This document shows, in pieces, positions 18,686-27,155 of a stretch of DNA of 64,000 bases. The translations under genes and the position numbers were made by a program. Within the stretch, counting starts at the first letter, position 1. Each line of letters opens with the position of its first letter. This stretch comes from JBGRQA01 sp041725895 (lineage in GTDB: Bacteria; Bacteroidota; Bacteroidia; Bacteroidales; Marinifilaceae), in contig JBGRQA010000018.1 of the NCBI GenBank assembly GCA_041725895.1, positions 1 to 64,000 of the forward strand. Direction: 5' to 3'. A model generated the notes under the pieces. The model ran no database searches and was not told the DNA's origin. It worked only from the letters and a program-made list of their open reading frames with translations.

Positions 18686-19384
18686 CTATTCTACCACGGT
18701 ACATTCTCCTTCCACAGCCCATATAGCTGTAATACTGCCGCCCCCAAGCATGGGATCAACATTCCCGGTACTGTAACTTATCAGATTAAGAAAGTAGGTT
18801 CCGGGAATTAAAAAAAGGTCAGCTGGCAGAGTATATTGTCCCAAAGACTGTTGGTCGTTAGGAATAACAATAGACTGACTATTATGAACGGAATTGTTTG
18901 AACCCGACAGGCGTAGTAATTTAGGAGCATGATCTCTTCCCTCCCAATAAACTGTGAGATCGGTATTCACCTTATGACTCACAGGAAGAACGAGTTTTTC
19001 CAGGGTAGTGTTGGGAATCACAATGTAACAAAAGAAATCTTTTGATTTACCAAGTGTGATTCGAATGGTATGTATTGAGCCGGGTTCAAGCATGGGAATT
19101 CCCTCCAGCAAGCAGTAGTAGGGAGTCCCCGATCCGTTGTATTGTAATTGAAGTTGTTGATTGTCAAAATATATTGATCCACTACCTAAGCTGATTGTGT
19201 TGTTTTCTATATCGTTAAAAAGAACTTCAACCGATTGATGGATTTGATTGTGTGCATCACGTATTCGTTTGACCTGAATGTTCGGCACAAGAACCTTCGG
19301 ATTTATTATTTCCCATTCTGAATCGTTTTGGGTACAGCCGGAAAATAGTATAATAATCAGTCCTATGAGATAGTATTTTTTCAT
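18686..19384 (-). CDS. Hypothetical lipoprotein
   Basis: 232 residues. MKKYYLIGLIIILFSGC is a clear lipoprotein signal with Cys at residue 17. The rest is beta-rich, with alternating hydrophobic strands and Gly/Pro turns (ILFSGC...VKRIRDAHNQIHQSVEVLFND...GSIHTIRITLGKSKDFFCYIVIP...TYFLNLISYSTG), compatible with one or two immunoglobulin-like folds. I know no named domain for it. A long hairpin lies about 50-100 bases upstream in its probable leader. Confidence 0.7.
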   Translation of the reverse strand: MKKYYLIGLIIILFSGCTQNDSEWEIINPKVLVPNIQVKRIRDAHNQIHQSVEVLFNDIENNTISLGSGSIYFDNQQLQLQYNGSGTPYYCLLEGIPMLEPGSIHTIRITLGKSKDFFCYIVIPNTTLEKLVLPVSHKVNTDLTVYWEGRDHAPKLLRLSGSNNSVHNSQSIVIPNDQQSLGQYTLPADLFLIPGTYFLNLISYSTGNVDPMLGGGSITAIWAVEGECTVVE

Positions 19385-19436
19385 TTAGTGTTTTTGTTCT
19401 TTAAAAAAGCACATGATCCTATTGTTGTGAGGAAAA

Positions 19437-19481
19437 GTGCTCCTCCGGGAATACTATGAGCAGATTCCCGGAGAATAGCAC
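19437..19481. other. Strong inverted repeat in the leader of the lipoprotein gene
   Basis: CTCCGGGAAT (19443-19452) and ATTCCCGGAG (19464-19473) form a perfect 10-bp stem with an 11-nt loop. Outer arms GTGCT (19437-19441) and AGCAC (19477-19481) extend it. There is no U tract on either side, so a plain terminator is unlikely. Confidence 0.65.
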
Positions 19482-20091
19482 ATTCATCATTCAAATAGTT
19501 GCTTTTCCTCTATGTGACAATCCCGGATTGTACCACACGTATCTTCTTGCTCTTTTTTTTGATTTTTTTTTCACGACTAGTATTTTTATCATCGAAAAGT
19601 GATGATTGTGTTTGTATTATAGGATGGTATGGTTTTGGTGTATTGCTGAAGAGTCGGTTGCTTTTTCCTTTCGAATAGAGTCTGTTTGATTGTTACAGGG
19701 TATTATCAAAAATGGAAAAGCCAGGAAAATCTTTTACAGAATCCTGGCTTTGCCTTAAATACTAACTAAAAAGATTTAGGGTTTTTCCCAAAGAATCGGT
19801 TCTCCCATTTTGCGAATATATCGAACCGGATTCTCCCTCTTTTGCCGTATATGACAAACTAATCAGAGTTTACACGTATTTGTTATAAGAAAAAATTTAC
19901 CGCAACGATTAATTTGTTGGTTTAAGGAGGACGGGAATTATTGTTGTTGTATGGGAATTGTACAGAAGATCAGTGTTCTATGGGAAGCTTGATTGAAAAA
20001 GTTTTTTTGTGAAAAAAACTTCAAGCTAGAAGCTGCATTAAAAAAAACGGCTTTAAACTTGAAGTTTTCGATAGTGGAGGCAATTAATCCT
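19482..20091. other. Long intergenic region
   Basis: No gene seen in about 600 bases. A hairpin AAAGCCAGGA (19717-19726) / TCCTGGCTTT (19742-19751) could be a terminator-like element without a nearby gene. A shorter ATCATC/GATGAT stem lies near 19590. The end of the region holds the terminator of the acyl-CoA synthetase. Confidence 0.45.
20014..20067 (-). terminator. Probable terminator of the acyl-CoA synthetase gene
   Basis: AAAACTTCAAG and CTTGAAGTTTT form an 11-bp stem around a roughly 30-nt loop, just past the stop at 20092. A run of A on the plus strand gives a U tract on the minus strand. Confidence 0.55.
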
Positions 20092-21723
20092 TTATGATTT
20101 CTTTCTTCCTTTCAACCCCAGTTCTTTGGTTGAAATTTCACGCATTTCCACCTTTCTGATTTTCCCGGTAACAGTAGTAGGAAACTCATCTGTAAATTTC
20201 CAGTATTTGGGAATTTTGTAGGTGGCTATCTGCCCGGTGCAGTATTCACGAAGTTCTTCTTCTGTAGCAGATTTTCCTTCCTTGAATTTGATCCAGGTCA
20301 TTACTACTTCACCATATTTGTAATCGGGTACACCTATTACATATACTTCACTGATAGCATCGTGGGTATGCAGGAATTCCTCAATTTCAAAAGGGGAGAT
20401 GTTTTCCCCACCTCGAATGATCATATCTTTAATTCTTCCTGTAATGGTAACATAGCCCTCTTCATCCATTGAGGCGAGGTCTCCGGTATGCATCCATCCG
20501 GCATCATCAATTACAGATTGGGTCGCTTCCTGGTTGTTCCAATACTTAAGCATTACAGAATAACCTCTTGTACAAAATTCTCCGGCCTGTCCGCGAGGTA
20601 CGATGCGTCCTGTTTCCGGGTCAATTATTTTGATTTCCAGATGAGGATGAACTTTTCCTACAGTACTCACCCTTTTAACTAATTTGTCATTTACAAAAGT
20701 TTGAGTGGAAACAGGAGAAGTCTCAGTCATGCCATAGCAGATGGCAACCTCTTTCATATTCATTTTTTCCTGAACTTCACGCATGGCTTTTTCCGGGCAG
20801 GAGGCTCCAGCCATAATTCCGGTACGAAGACTACTCATGTTGTAATTACCAAAGTTGGGATGTTCCAATTCAGCAATAAACATGAGAGGAACTCCATAGA
20901 GTGAGGTGCACTTTTCTTCCTGTACAGTACGAAGAACGGTTTCCGGTTCAAAAAATTCACCTGGAATGACCATGCAGGAACCATGGGTTATACAAGCCAG
21001 GTTTCCCAGGACCATTCCAAAGCAATGGTAGAAGGGAACTGGAATGCATACTTTGTCTTTTTCAGAGTATTGCAATCGTTCTCCGATAAAAAATCCATTG
21101 TTCAGAATGTTGTTATGTGTGAGCGTTGCGCCTTTTGGAAATCCTGTTGTTCCTGAGGTATACTGAATATTAATGGGATCGTCGAATTGGAGGCTGTTTT
21201 CCAATTTTTCCAATTGTCCATTGGTAATACGTTTACCAGCTTCTATCAAGGCCTGCCAGTCCCTGTCGATTACTACAATTTGTTTCAAATGAATACAGGA
21301 TTGACGGACTTCGCTAATGATTTCCAGATAATTAGTTTTTCGGAAGCCTTTGGACATGATCAACAGACTTATTTCAGACTGACGCAATGCATATTTCAAT
21401 TCCGCTGCTTTGTAGGCCGGATTTACATTCACCAGGATGGCCCCAATGCGAGCAGTGGCGAATTGTACAATCACCCACTCGAAACGGTTGGGCGACCAAA
21501 TGCCCACACGGTCTCCTTTTTGAACTCCAAAGGCCAGCAGCCCTTTGGCCACTTCTTCTATTTGCTGCCAGAATTCAGAATAGGTGGCTTTATATTCTTG
21601 ATGAGGAACAATCAAGGCTTCCCGGTCACCAAATAGTTCTACTGTTTTCTTTAATCTTTCGCTGATGGTTTCTCCCAGAAGGGGAGTTACACAGCTTCCA
21701 TGGTCATAAGATAGTTTTGTCAT
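20092..21723 (-). CDS. Medium/long-chain acyl-CoA synthetase (AMP-binding, ACSF2-like)
   Basis: 543 residues of a full ANL adenylate-forming enzyme that activates a carboxylic acid with ATP and transfers it to CoA. Motifs in order: IQYTSGTTGFPKGATLTHNN (P-loop), IPVPFYHCFGMVLG, AICYGMTETSPVS, GWMHTGDLASMDEEGYVTITGRIKDMIIRGGENISPFEIEEFL (hinge) and EFPTTVTGKIRKVEMRE (catalytic Lys). The overall pattern is that of the ACSF2/medium-chain group. Chain length cannot be read from the sequence. It is not linked to beta-oxidation genes here. Confidence 0.9.
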   Translation of the reverse strand: MTKLSYDHGSCVTPLLGETISERLKKTVELFGDREALIVPHQEYKATYSEFWQQIEEVAKGLLAFGVQKGDRVGIWSPNRFEWVIVQFATARIGAILVNVNPAYKAAELKYALRQSEISLLIMSKGFRKTNYLEIISEVRQSCIHLKQIVVIDRDWQALIEAGKRITNGQLEKLENSLQFDDPINIQYTSGTTGFPKGATLTHNNILNNGFFIGERLQYSEKDKVCIPVPFYHCFGMVLGNLACITHGSCMVIPGEFFEPETVLRTVQEEKCTSLYGVPLMFIAELEHPNFGNYNMSSLRTGIMAGASCPEKAMREVQEKMNMKEVAICYGMTETSPVSTQTFVNDKLVKRVSTVGKVHPHLEIKIIDPETGRIVPRGQAGEFCTRGYSVMLKYWNNQEATQSVIDDAGWMHTGDLASMDEEGYVTITGRIKDMIIRGGENISPFEIEEFLHTHDAISEVYVIGVPDYKYGEVVMTWIKFKEGKSATEEELREYCTGQIATYKIPKYWKFTDEFPTTVTGKIRKVEMREISTKELGLKGRKKS

Positions 21724-21975
21724 GTTCGTTTTGTTGTCCTTGACTGCTGAAAATAAGATACAGCAAGCCCAGGGTGTGAAAAATCTGATTACACACCAGT
21801 TGTTAAACCATCCTATTTAGTTGTGATTTCCAATTTGCCTTGTGTGCCGGAGAGAAGATCTCTCAATAGTGCACAGTTATAGCAAATTTCTCTTTTTGAA
21901 ATGTAGTAATATTCAGTTGTAGGTGGGGTAAAACCCCAGTTTTAGTTGTGATTATGCGGTGGCAATTTAGAAGAA

Positions 21976-22007
21976 AAAATGGCCCGAACCAAGGTCCGGG
22001 CCAAAAA
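21976..22007 (-). terminator. Rho-independent terminator of the beta-barrel gene
   Basis: TGGCCCG(AA)CC / GG(TC)CGGGCCA with seven A after it on the plus strand; read on the minus strand both sides carry T runs. About 65 bases after the stop at 22069. The other ~250 bases of the gap 21724-22068 show nothing. Confidence 0.75.
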
Positions 22008-22068
22008 AAGTTATGCAAACGTTTTTGTTAATTTTATTGTCTGACGAAATAAGTATCTGCAATAATGT

Positions 22069-22692
22069 TTAAAATATGATGGTAAAACCGACATTGGCTT
22101 GAAAGCCTTTTTTAATCATTTTATAATCGGAGTCATTGTCATCCTTAGGTTTACTTGTGATATGATTGTATCCTGTACTAAAGTCAAGAGCGATGTTCTG
22201 GTTTAGAAAAAAGGAAAATCCTCCCCCTAAACCGTATAGAAATGAATTCATTTCGTAGGAATCAGCATCATAATCAAAGTATTTGGTATCTTCTTTGTAT
22301 TTGGTTATACCATATCCCAGGATGGCTTGAAAGAAGGGGCGTACATTCCCTTTTCCGAAATAATGTTTTGCAAAAGGTGCCAGGATATAGCTGGAAACAG
22401 TTGTTTTATCACCGTCTTCATCTTTGTTGGTAGTAATGTTTATTGGAAGACCTACCCCAAGTATTAAGTCATCATTCACAAACCAACCAATTTCCGGAGA
22501 AAAATCGAATGTATTCTGTTTTCCAAGAGATTCTTCTCCAAAGTCGGAATCTCTTGTATTTTCCATGGTAATGAAATTCAGGTTGGTATTTCCGCTTATA
22601 ATCATACTTCCCCGAAAGCTGGTTTGTGCCACGAGATTGAATCCTGAAAGAGTAACAACCAGCAGTAATGCTAGTTTTTGAAGGTTTTTCAT
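22069..22692 (-). CDS. Outer membrane beta-barrel protein
   Basis: 207 residues with a signal peptide (LALLLVVTLSGFNLVAQ) and alternating amphipathic strands ending in an aromatic residue (VGFTIIF), as expected for BamA recognition. FSPEIGWFVNDDLILGVGLPINI, FAKHYFGKGNVRPFFQAILGYGI and FFLNQNIALDFSTGYNHI are typical of the porin-like OMP_b-brl family with about eight strands. The role is unknown: a small structural barrel or pore. Confidence 0.85.
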   Translation of the reverse strand: MKNLQKLALLLVVTLSGFNLVAQTSFRGSMIISGNTNLNFITMENTRDSDFGEESLGKQNTFDFSPEIGWFVNDDLILGVGLPINITTNKDEDGDKTTVSSYILAPFAKHYFGKGNVRPFFQAILGYGITKYKEDTKYFDYDADSYEMNSFLYGLGGGFSFFLNQNIALDFSTGYNHITSKPKDDNDSDYKMIKKGFQANVGFTIIF

Positions 22693-23067
22693 TTATAAGA
22701 AATTTAGAGTTTGATATGGTAATAGGATTAAATTTGGTTGCGAAAATAAAAAATATGTAAATAAGAAACTGTGTTTTGTGAGGAAATTATGTTGTTTTAT
22801 GTTTTTAGAGGTACTGTGTTTGCTTTATAGAAAAAATCAGATGCTGGACATATAGAATTCCTTCACCTCTGTAAACACACACACACAATTATGTTGTTGT
22901 ATAAAGTTGATTTTTGTTGTGAAAAGTTAAATTGTTATTGAAAATTAAGGATATTATGGCAAACTAGCACAATTGTTCTATCTTTATGGTGTTTTCAGAA
23001 CACAGTGTTTTGGCTACAGTACAAGGTGGCAGAGTGCTGAAATCAGGAAACGACAATAGATAATAGT
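22693..23067. other. Divergent intergenic region
   Basis: No gene or strong structure seen. A short (AC)n run occurs near 22880. Promoters for the beta-barrel and acyl-CoA synthetase genes must lie here. Confidence 0.4.
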
Positions 23068-24711
23068 ATGAAAGAGAACATCCAGTTAACTTTTCCGGCA
23101 CAATTTCATCACAGCCGAAGTAAATTTGGCAATTGCAATGCCATGGCCTTTGTAGGACAGGAACCCATTACTTACAATGAATTGGGAGAGCAGATTGAAG
23201 CTTTGATTTTTTTCCTCGAACAGTTAGGGATTGAACGGGGAGACAAAGTTGCAATTCTAAGTGCGAATACGCCTAATTGGGGGATTGCATATTATGCCGT
23301 CGCATTTATGGGAGCGGTTGTTGTTCCTCTTCTGCCTGATTTTTCAACCAGCGAGATTGATAATATTTTGCAACATTCTGAAGCCAAAGCGATTTTTGTA
23401 TCACGTGGTTTGAAGCATAAGGTTAAAGGTCTGCAATCGAGTTTCTTGCAGAGTATAGTTGGCATTGAGGATTTTTCATTGCTGGAATGTCCGATGAGGG
23501 ATGTTCAGTTTGAACTTGGTAGGACTTCGCAATCCGATTGTCAAGTTGAGGAAGACGATTTAGCAGCGATAATATATACTTCGGGAACAACCGGAAACTC
23601 CAAGGGAGTAATGCTGTCTCATAAGAATATTTGTTTCAATGCCCAACGGGCAAGCCTTATACATCCTGTGGATGAGAGGGATCGTTTTCTCTCGATCTTA
23701 CCCCTTTCGCATACCTATGAAAATACATTGGGCTTTGTGTTGCCAATGTTGAAAGGAGCATGTATCTACTATTTACAAAAACCTCCTACGCCTTCTATAT
23801 TGTTACCTGCTTTGCAAAAGGTTCGCCCAACGGTGATGTTTTCTGTACCCTTGATAATTGAAAAAATTTACAAGGGAAAAGTGTTGCCATCTTTCAATAA
23901 GGGAAAGTTGATTCGATTTCTGTATCGCCTGCCTTTAGTGAGAAAAAGATTGAACGCAATTGCCGGGAAGAAGCTGTTGAAAACTTTTGGAGGAGAATTG
24001 GTGTTCTTTGGAATTGGGGGAGCCAAGTTGAATCCAGTAGTGGAGGAGTTTTTAATTGAAGCGAAATTTCCCTATGCCATTGGGTATGGTCTTACCGAGA
24101 CAGCACCACTTTTGGCGGGGGCTTGCCCCAGTAAGATTCGTTTGCAATCAACCGGCCCAGCTGTGGTTGATGTGGATTTGAAGATCAGTAATCCGGATCC
24201 GAAAACAGGTATTGGAGAGATTTGGGCCAAGGGATCCAATGTGATGAAGGGGTACTACAAAGATCCTGAAAAAACCCGAGAGGTGTTTACCAAGGATGGG
24301 TGGTTTAAAACAGGTGATTTGGGCCGCCTTGATAAGAACAACTTTCTGTATATTGAAGGTCGGTTGAAGAATATGATTGTAGGTGCCAGTGGGGAGAACA
24401 TTTACCCGGAAGAAATTGAATCTTTGATTAATAATTTTAAACATGTTGTAGATTCCCTTGTGGTGCAAAAAAAGGGTAAGTTGGTGGCTTTGGTGCATTT
24501 CAATTACGAGGAGTTGGAGCAACATTACCGATATTTGCGTGAAGGAGTTGAAGATTTTGTGGATGCCCGTATTGATGAGCTGCTTCAGGAGCTGAGAGTT
24601 TATATCAATACCCAGGTGAATAAATTTTCCCAGGTTCAGATGGTCGTGGCGCAGTCCGATCCTTTTCAGAAAACTGCTACGCAGAAGATAAAGCGCTATT
24701 TGTATATGTGA
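23068..24711 (+). CDS. Long-chain acyl-CoA synthetase / AMP-binding enzyme (FadD15-like)
   Basis: 547 residues. ANL-superfamily motifs are complete: AAIIYTSGTTGNSKGVMLSHKNI, LSILPLSHTYENTLGFVLPM, FFGIGGAKLNPVVEEFL, YAIGYGLTETAPLLAG, GWFKTGDLGRLDKNNFLYIEGRLKNMIVGASGENIYPEEIE and the Lys region FQKTATQKIKRYL. The HTYEN and GLTETAP blocks are those of the FadD15/long-chain synthetase group rather than the ACSF2-like enzyme encoded at 20092-21723, so the two are not a recent duplication. It probably activates exogenous or recycled fatty acids at the membrane. Its stop lies 12 bases before the convergent phosphoesterase stop. Confidence 0.9.
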   Translation: MKENIQLTFPAQFHHSRSKFGNCNAMAFVGQEPITYNELGEQIEALIFFLEQLGIERGDKVAILSANTPNWGIAYYAVAFMGAVVVPLLPDFSTSEIDNILQHSEAKAIFVSRGLKHKVKGLQSSFLQSIVGIEDFSLLECPMRDVQFELGRTSQSDCQVEEDDLAAIIYTSGTTGNSKGVMLSHKNICFNAQRASLIHPVDERDRFLSILPLSHTYENTLGFVLPMLKGACIYYLQKPPTPSILLPALQKVRPTVMFSVPLIIEKIYKGKVLPSFNKGKLIRFLYRLPLVRKRLNAIAGKKLLKTFGGELVFFGIGGAKLNPVVEEFLIEAKFPYAIGYGLTETAPLLAGACPSKIRLQSTGPAVVDVDLKISNPDPKTGIGEIWAKGSNVMKGYYKDPEKTREVFTKDGWFKTGDLGRLDKNNFLYIEGRLKNMIVGASGENIYPEEIESLINNFKHVVDSLVVQKKGKLVALVHFNYEELEQHYRYLREGVEDFVDARIDELLQELRVYINTQVNKFSQVQMVVAQSDPFQKTATQKIKRYLYM

Positions 24712-24723
24712 TGGTTGGAATCC

Positions 24724-25551
24724 CTATTTCGGTAGTTCGTATTTCCCAAATACTGTATGGCGTAATGACTGGAGCTGTTGCTCTTCATCGAGTTTGATGA
24801 TTACCGCATGAAGTTGTTGGTTGTTGCGCCCGGGATTGATGCAATAGCTTTGTCCTATTTTTTCAATCCAGCTGCCACTGAGCAATGGGGCCTCATGTAT
24901 GTGCCCATGCAAACAAAGCTTGGGTTGTAATACGCGAATTCTATTGTAGAGGGCTACACTACCTAAATGATGGTGCCCCCAACCTAAATCCAGTTTTCCC
25001 CCATGGGGAGGGGAATGACAAATCCAAATCTTACTTAGAGGATCCATTTTTTCAAGATCCTTCTCCATGCTGTTTTTATGAATAAAATAGTCTTTTACAA
25101 TGGGTGATATGGAACCATTTAGAGAAGATATATAAGCATCTTCCTGTGGCTGTACCACATCCAATTCCAGATCTCTTGCTTCATAATCCTTACGGCGGAA
25201 AGGAGTTGGGGGAACCATAGCATAGCCCGATATTTTAATGTTCCGGTATGGGTAAGTTCTTGGTTGGAGTTGGAGAAGGATGAATCGAGAACCCAGTTGT
25301 TCCATTTGTGTTATAGTTGCCGGCCAATCGTTGTTCCCGGGAATAAAAAGAATATCCAGGTTGATATCTCTTACAAATTTAGATAAATAACTATCTACAA
25401 AGCGAAGCTGGTCTGATACCTTTCGAGTGTGGGCGAAGAGATCCCCCCCCAGCAGCAAAGCATTAGTATTCTCTTCCCTTGTGATAATCATTTTCAGTTC
25501 ATCGTAAAGGTACTGGTCTCCATGTAGATCTGATGTGTAGATTAATTTCAT
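24724..25551 (-). CDS. Calcineurin-like metallophosphoesterase
   Basis: 275 residues. The metal-ligand motifs of the family are in order: YTSDLHGDQYLY (D-x-H), LLLGGDLFA (GGD), FIPGNNDWPA (GNND), WICHSPPHGGKLD (H) and CLHGHIHEAPLLSG (GHxH). It is a cytosolic phosphodiesterase or phosphatase with a dinuclear metal centre; substrate unknown. ICHSPPHG and GHIHE are close to a family often annotated as a general metallophosphoesterase. Confidence 0.88.
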   Translation of the reverse strand: MKLIYTSDLHGDQYLYDELKMIITREENTNALLLGGDLFAHTRKVSDQLRFVDSYLSKFVRDINLDILFIPGNNDWPATITQMEQLGSRFILLQLQPRTYPYRNIKISGYAMVPPTPFRRKDYEARDLELDVVQPQEDAYISSLNGSISPIVKDYFIHKNSMEKDLEKMDPLSKIWICHSPPHGGKLDLGWGHHHLGSVALYNRIRVLQPKLCLHGHIHEAPLLSGSWIEKIGQSYCINPGRNNQQLHAVIIKLDEEQQLQSLRHTVFGKYELPK

Positions 25552-25628
25552 TGACTTTAATTCGTTTTCATTGATTACATGGAACTCGTCTAATTAAACC
25601 AATTCCCTATGTGGAAAGTATTATTTTT

Positions 25629-25664
25629 AAAGGGGCAATATTTAGCTTGGTTTATTGCCCCTTT
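25629..25664 (-). terminator. Rho-independent terminator
   Basis: AAAGGGGCAATA / TATTGCCCCTTT, a 12-bp stem with a 12-nt loop, about 40 bases past the stop of the 146-residue exported protein gene; T and A on its flanks. Confidence 0.8.
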
Positions 25665-25705
25665 GGGGATTAGATTACTTAGTACCAAATAATCTTAAAG
25701 AAGAA

Positions 25706-26146
25706 CTACTTGGCAAATTTTGGCAGTTCCCGGTAGATTTCATCCGAGTGTTCCGGGAAGTATTTCATGAGCTTTTTGAAATACATGCCTCGCTCTTTCT
25801 CATCGGGCCACTTTAGCTTCATTAATTCTTCCGATTTTTTCCAGGATGCCTCAATATCAGCCCAACTTTTGTATTCGGTAATGATTACCCAATCACGGAG
25901 ATCGCTTCCATAGAAATGACGCAGACTTTTTTCACTTATTATTTTGTCGTTTTTACGAAGTACATCTACGATCCACTCCATCAGAAGAGAATCTCTTTCA
26001 GCGGCATTGCCATCCTGGGGCATTACAGTTTTCCATGTAGTTACAATAAAAAAGTTGCCTTCCGAAACCTGGGCTTGGGTTGGTTTGGGAAAAGAAAAGG
26101 TCAGAATGGCAATCACCATTACTAGCAAACGGACTTTGTTTTTCAT
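25706..26146 (-). CDS. Small exported protein, possibly dimeric alpha/beta-barrel fold
   Basis: 146 residues with a signal peptide (LLVMVIAILTFSFPKPTQAQ). The mature part has the pattern FIVTTWKTVMP...RHFYGSDLRDWVIITEYKSWADIEASWKKSEEL, i.e. beta strand, helix, beta strand, helix, which resembles ferredoxin-like dimeric alpha/beta-barrel (ABM/NIPSNAP-like) proteins. No catalytic residues can be assigned. It is monocistronic with its own terminator. Confidence 0.65.
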   Translation of the reverse strand: MKNKVRLLVMVIAILTFSFPKPTQAQVSEGNFFIVTTWKTVMPQDGNAAERDSLLMEWIVDVLRKNDKIISEKSLRHFYGSDLRDWVIITEYKSWADIEASWKKSEELMKLKWPDEKERGMYFKKLMKYFPEHSDEIYRELPKFAK

Positions 26147-26372
26147 CGTTGTTCCTCCTATAGTTTTTATGAATAAATAATTGTAGAGGATGAATTTGGG
26201 TCCGTTAGTGAAACAGTTTTTATCTGAAAGGTAGGTGTTGGGACTTTGTTAAGGGATTGGTTTTGAAAATAATTAATGCTTATCTCGGGAATCAAAAAAA
26301 TATGCATCCCTAAGGATGAATTCAAGACATCTTTGGGGATGATATGAACGATTTCGATAATAAGCTAACATC

Positions 26373-26789
26373 TTACTTTGGTATAGGAAGATCTGAGTTG
26401 TAGCATACTCTGGCTAATTTCCAGTTGTTAAGTCCATCCTTTTGATACATCCAGAGGTATTTCCCTTCATCGTGGTTCTGTTTCCCCGCCGGATCAGTAA
26501 TTGTGAAGGTGTAGCTTCCTCTTTCGAAGGCCCAGTTGTCCAGTACTTCCAATTCTTTGGTTTCGAATGAAAAATCGTATGTTCCTGGATATTCCATATG
26601 AGCTTTGCAGTAGGCTCTGTAGGCTTCTTTCCCCTCAATAACCGGACGGTTCGGAGACATTTCTACCCCATCGTGGGCAAAAGTATCTACAAGTGTTTCC
26701 AGATCACGATTTTTTACTGCATTCAGATGTCTTTGTTTAAGGTCTATAATTCTATCTTTTTCGGTGTGTATGCTTTCTTTAGTCTGCAT
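26373..26789 (-). CDS. NTF2-like (SnoaL/DUF4440-type) protein
   Basis: 138 residues without a signal peptide. The pattern IIDLKQRHLNAVKNRDLETLVDTFAHDGVEMSPNRPVIEGKEAYRAYCKAHM...YDFSFETKELEVLDNWAFERGSYTFTITDPAGKQNHDEGKYLWMYQKDGLNNWKLARVCYNSD is that of the cone-shaped NTF2-like fold used for small-molecule binding or as a ketosteroid-isomerase-type scaffold. Substrate unknown. Confidence 0.82.
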   Translation of the reverse strand: MQTKESIHTEKDRIIDLKQRHLNAVKNRDLETLVDTFAHDGVEMSPNRPVIEGKEAYRAYCKAHMEYPGTYDFSFETKELEVLDNWAFERGSYTFTITDPAGKQNHDEGKYLWMYQKDGLNNWKLARVCYNSDLPIPK

Positions 26790-27155
26790 AATTCATTCGT
26801 TTAGGTTCTAATTAAATTTACGAAAAGAAAATTGAATAGGGAAATGGAAAACAGTCTTTTAGATATTCGTTTTGAACTGTTGGTTCGGGGCTGGTCTGGT
26901 AAGAATATTGTTGGTGATTAGCGTAATCGTGAGTTGTTTAAAAACAACTGTATGATTTGTAAAATAAAAGCCACTCTCCCTGAGGAGAGCGGCTCTTACG
27001 ATGTCTGAAGATTGTAGATGTTTTGGGTGTTATTTGATAGCACCTTTCATCAATTTGTATTTGTTTGAGCCATTTATTGATTTTTAATAACTGGCTGTTA
27101 GTATTTGTCCTTTACTATCGGATTTTCGATAGTTAAAATTTAATGGAAATAGTGG
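26790..27155. other. Intergenic region with terminator
   Basis: No gene seen. It holds a hairpin at 26967-26995 described separately. The remaining bases show nothing distinctive. Confidence 0.4.
26967..26995 (-). terminator. Probable terminator of the sulfur-transfer oxidoreductase gene
   Basis: AGCC(A)CTCTCC / GGAGAG(C)GGCT with loop CTGA and one mismatch, followed on the minus strand by a T-rich tract. It lies 160 bases past the stop at 27156. Confidence 0.55.

Noticed and set aside
20092..24711. The two acyl-CoA synthetases as part of the NRPS lipid supply
   Set aside because: They lie more than 20 kb from the NRPS locus, which has its own FAAL; nothing links them.
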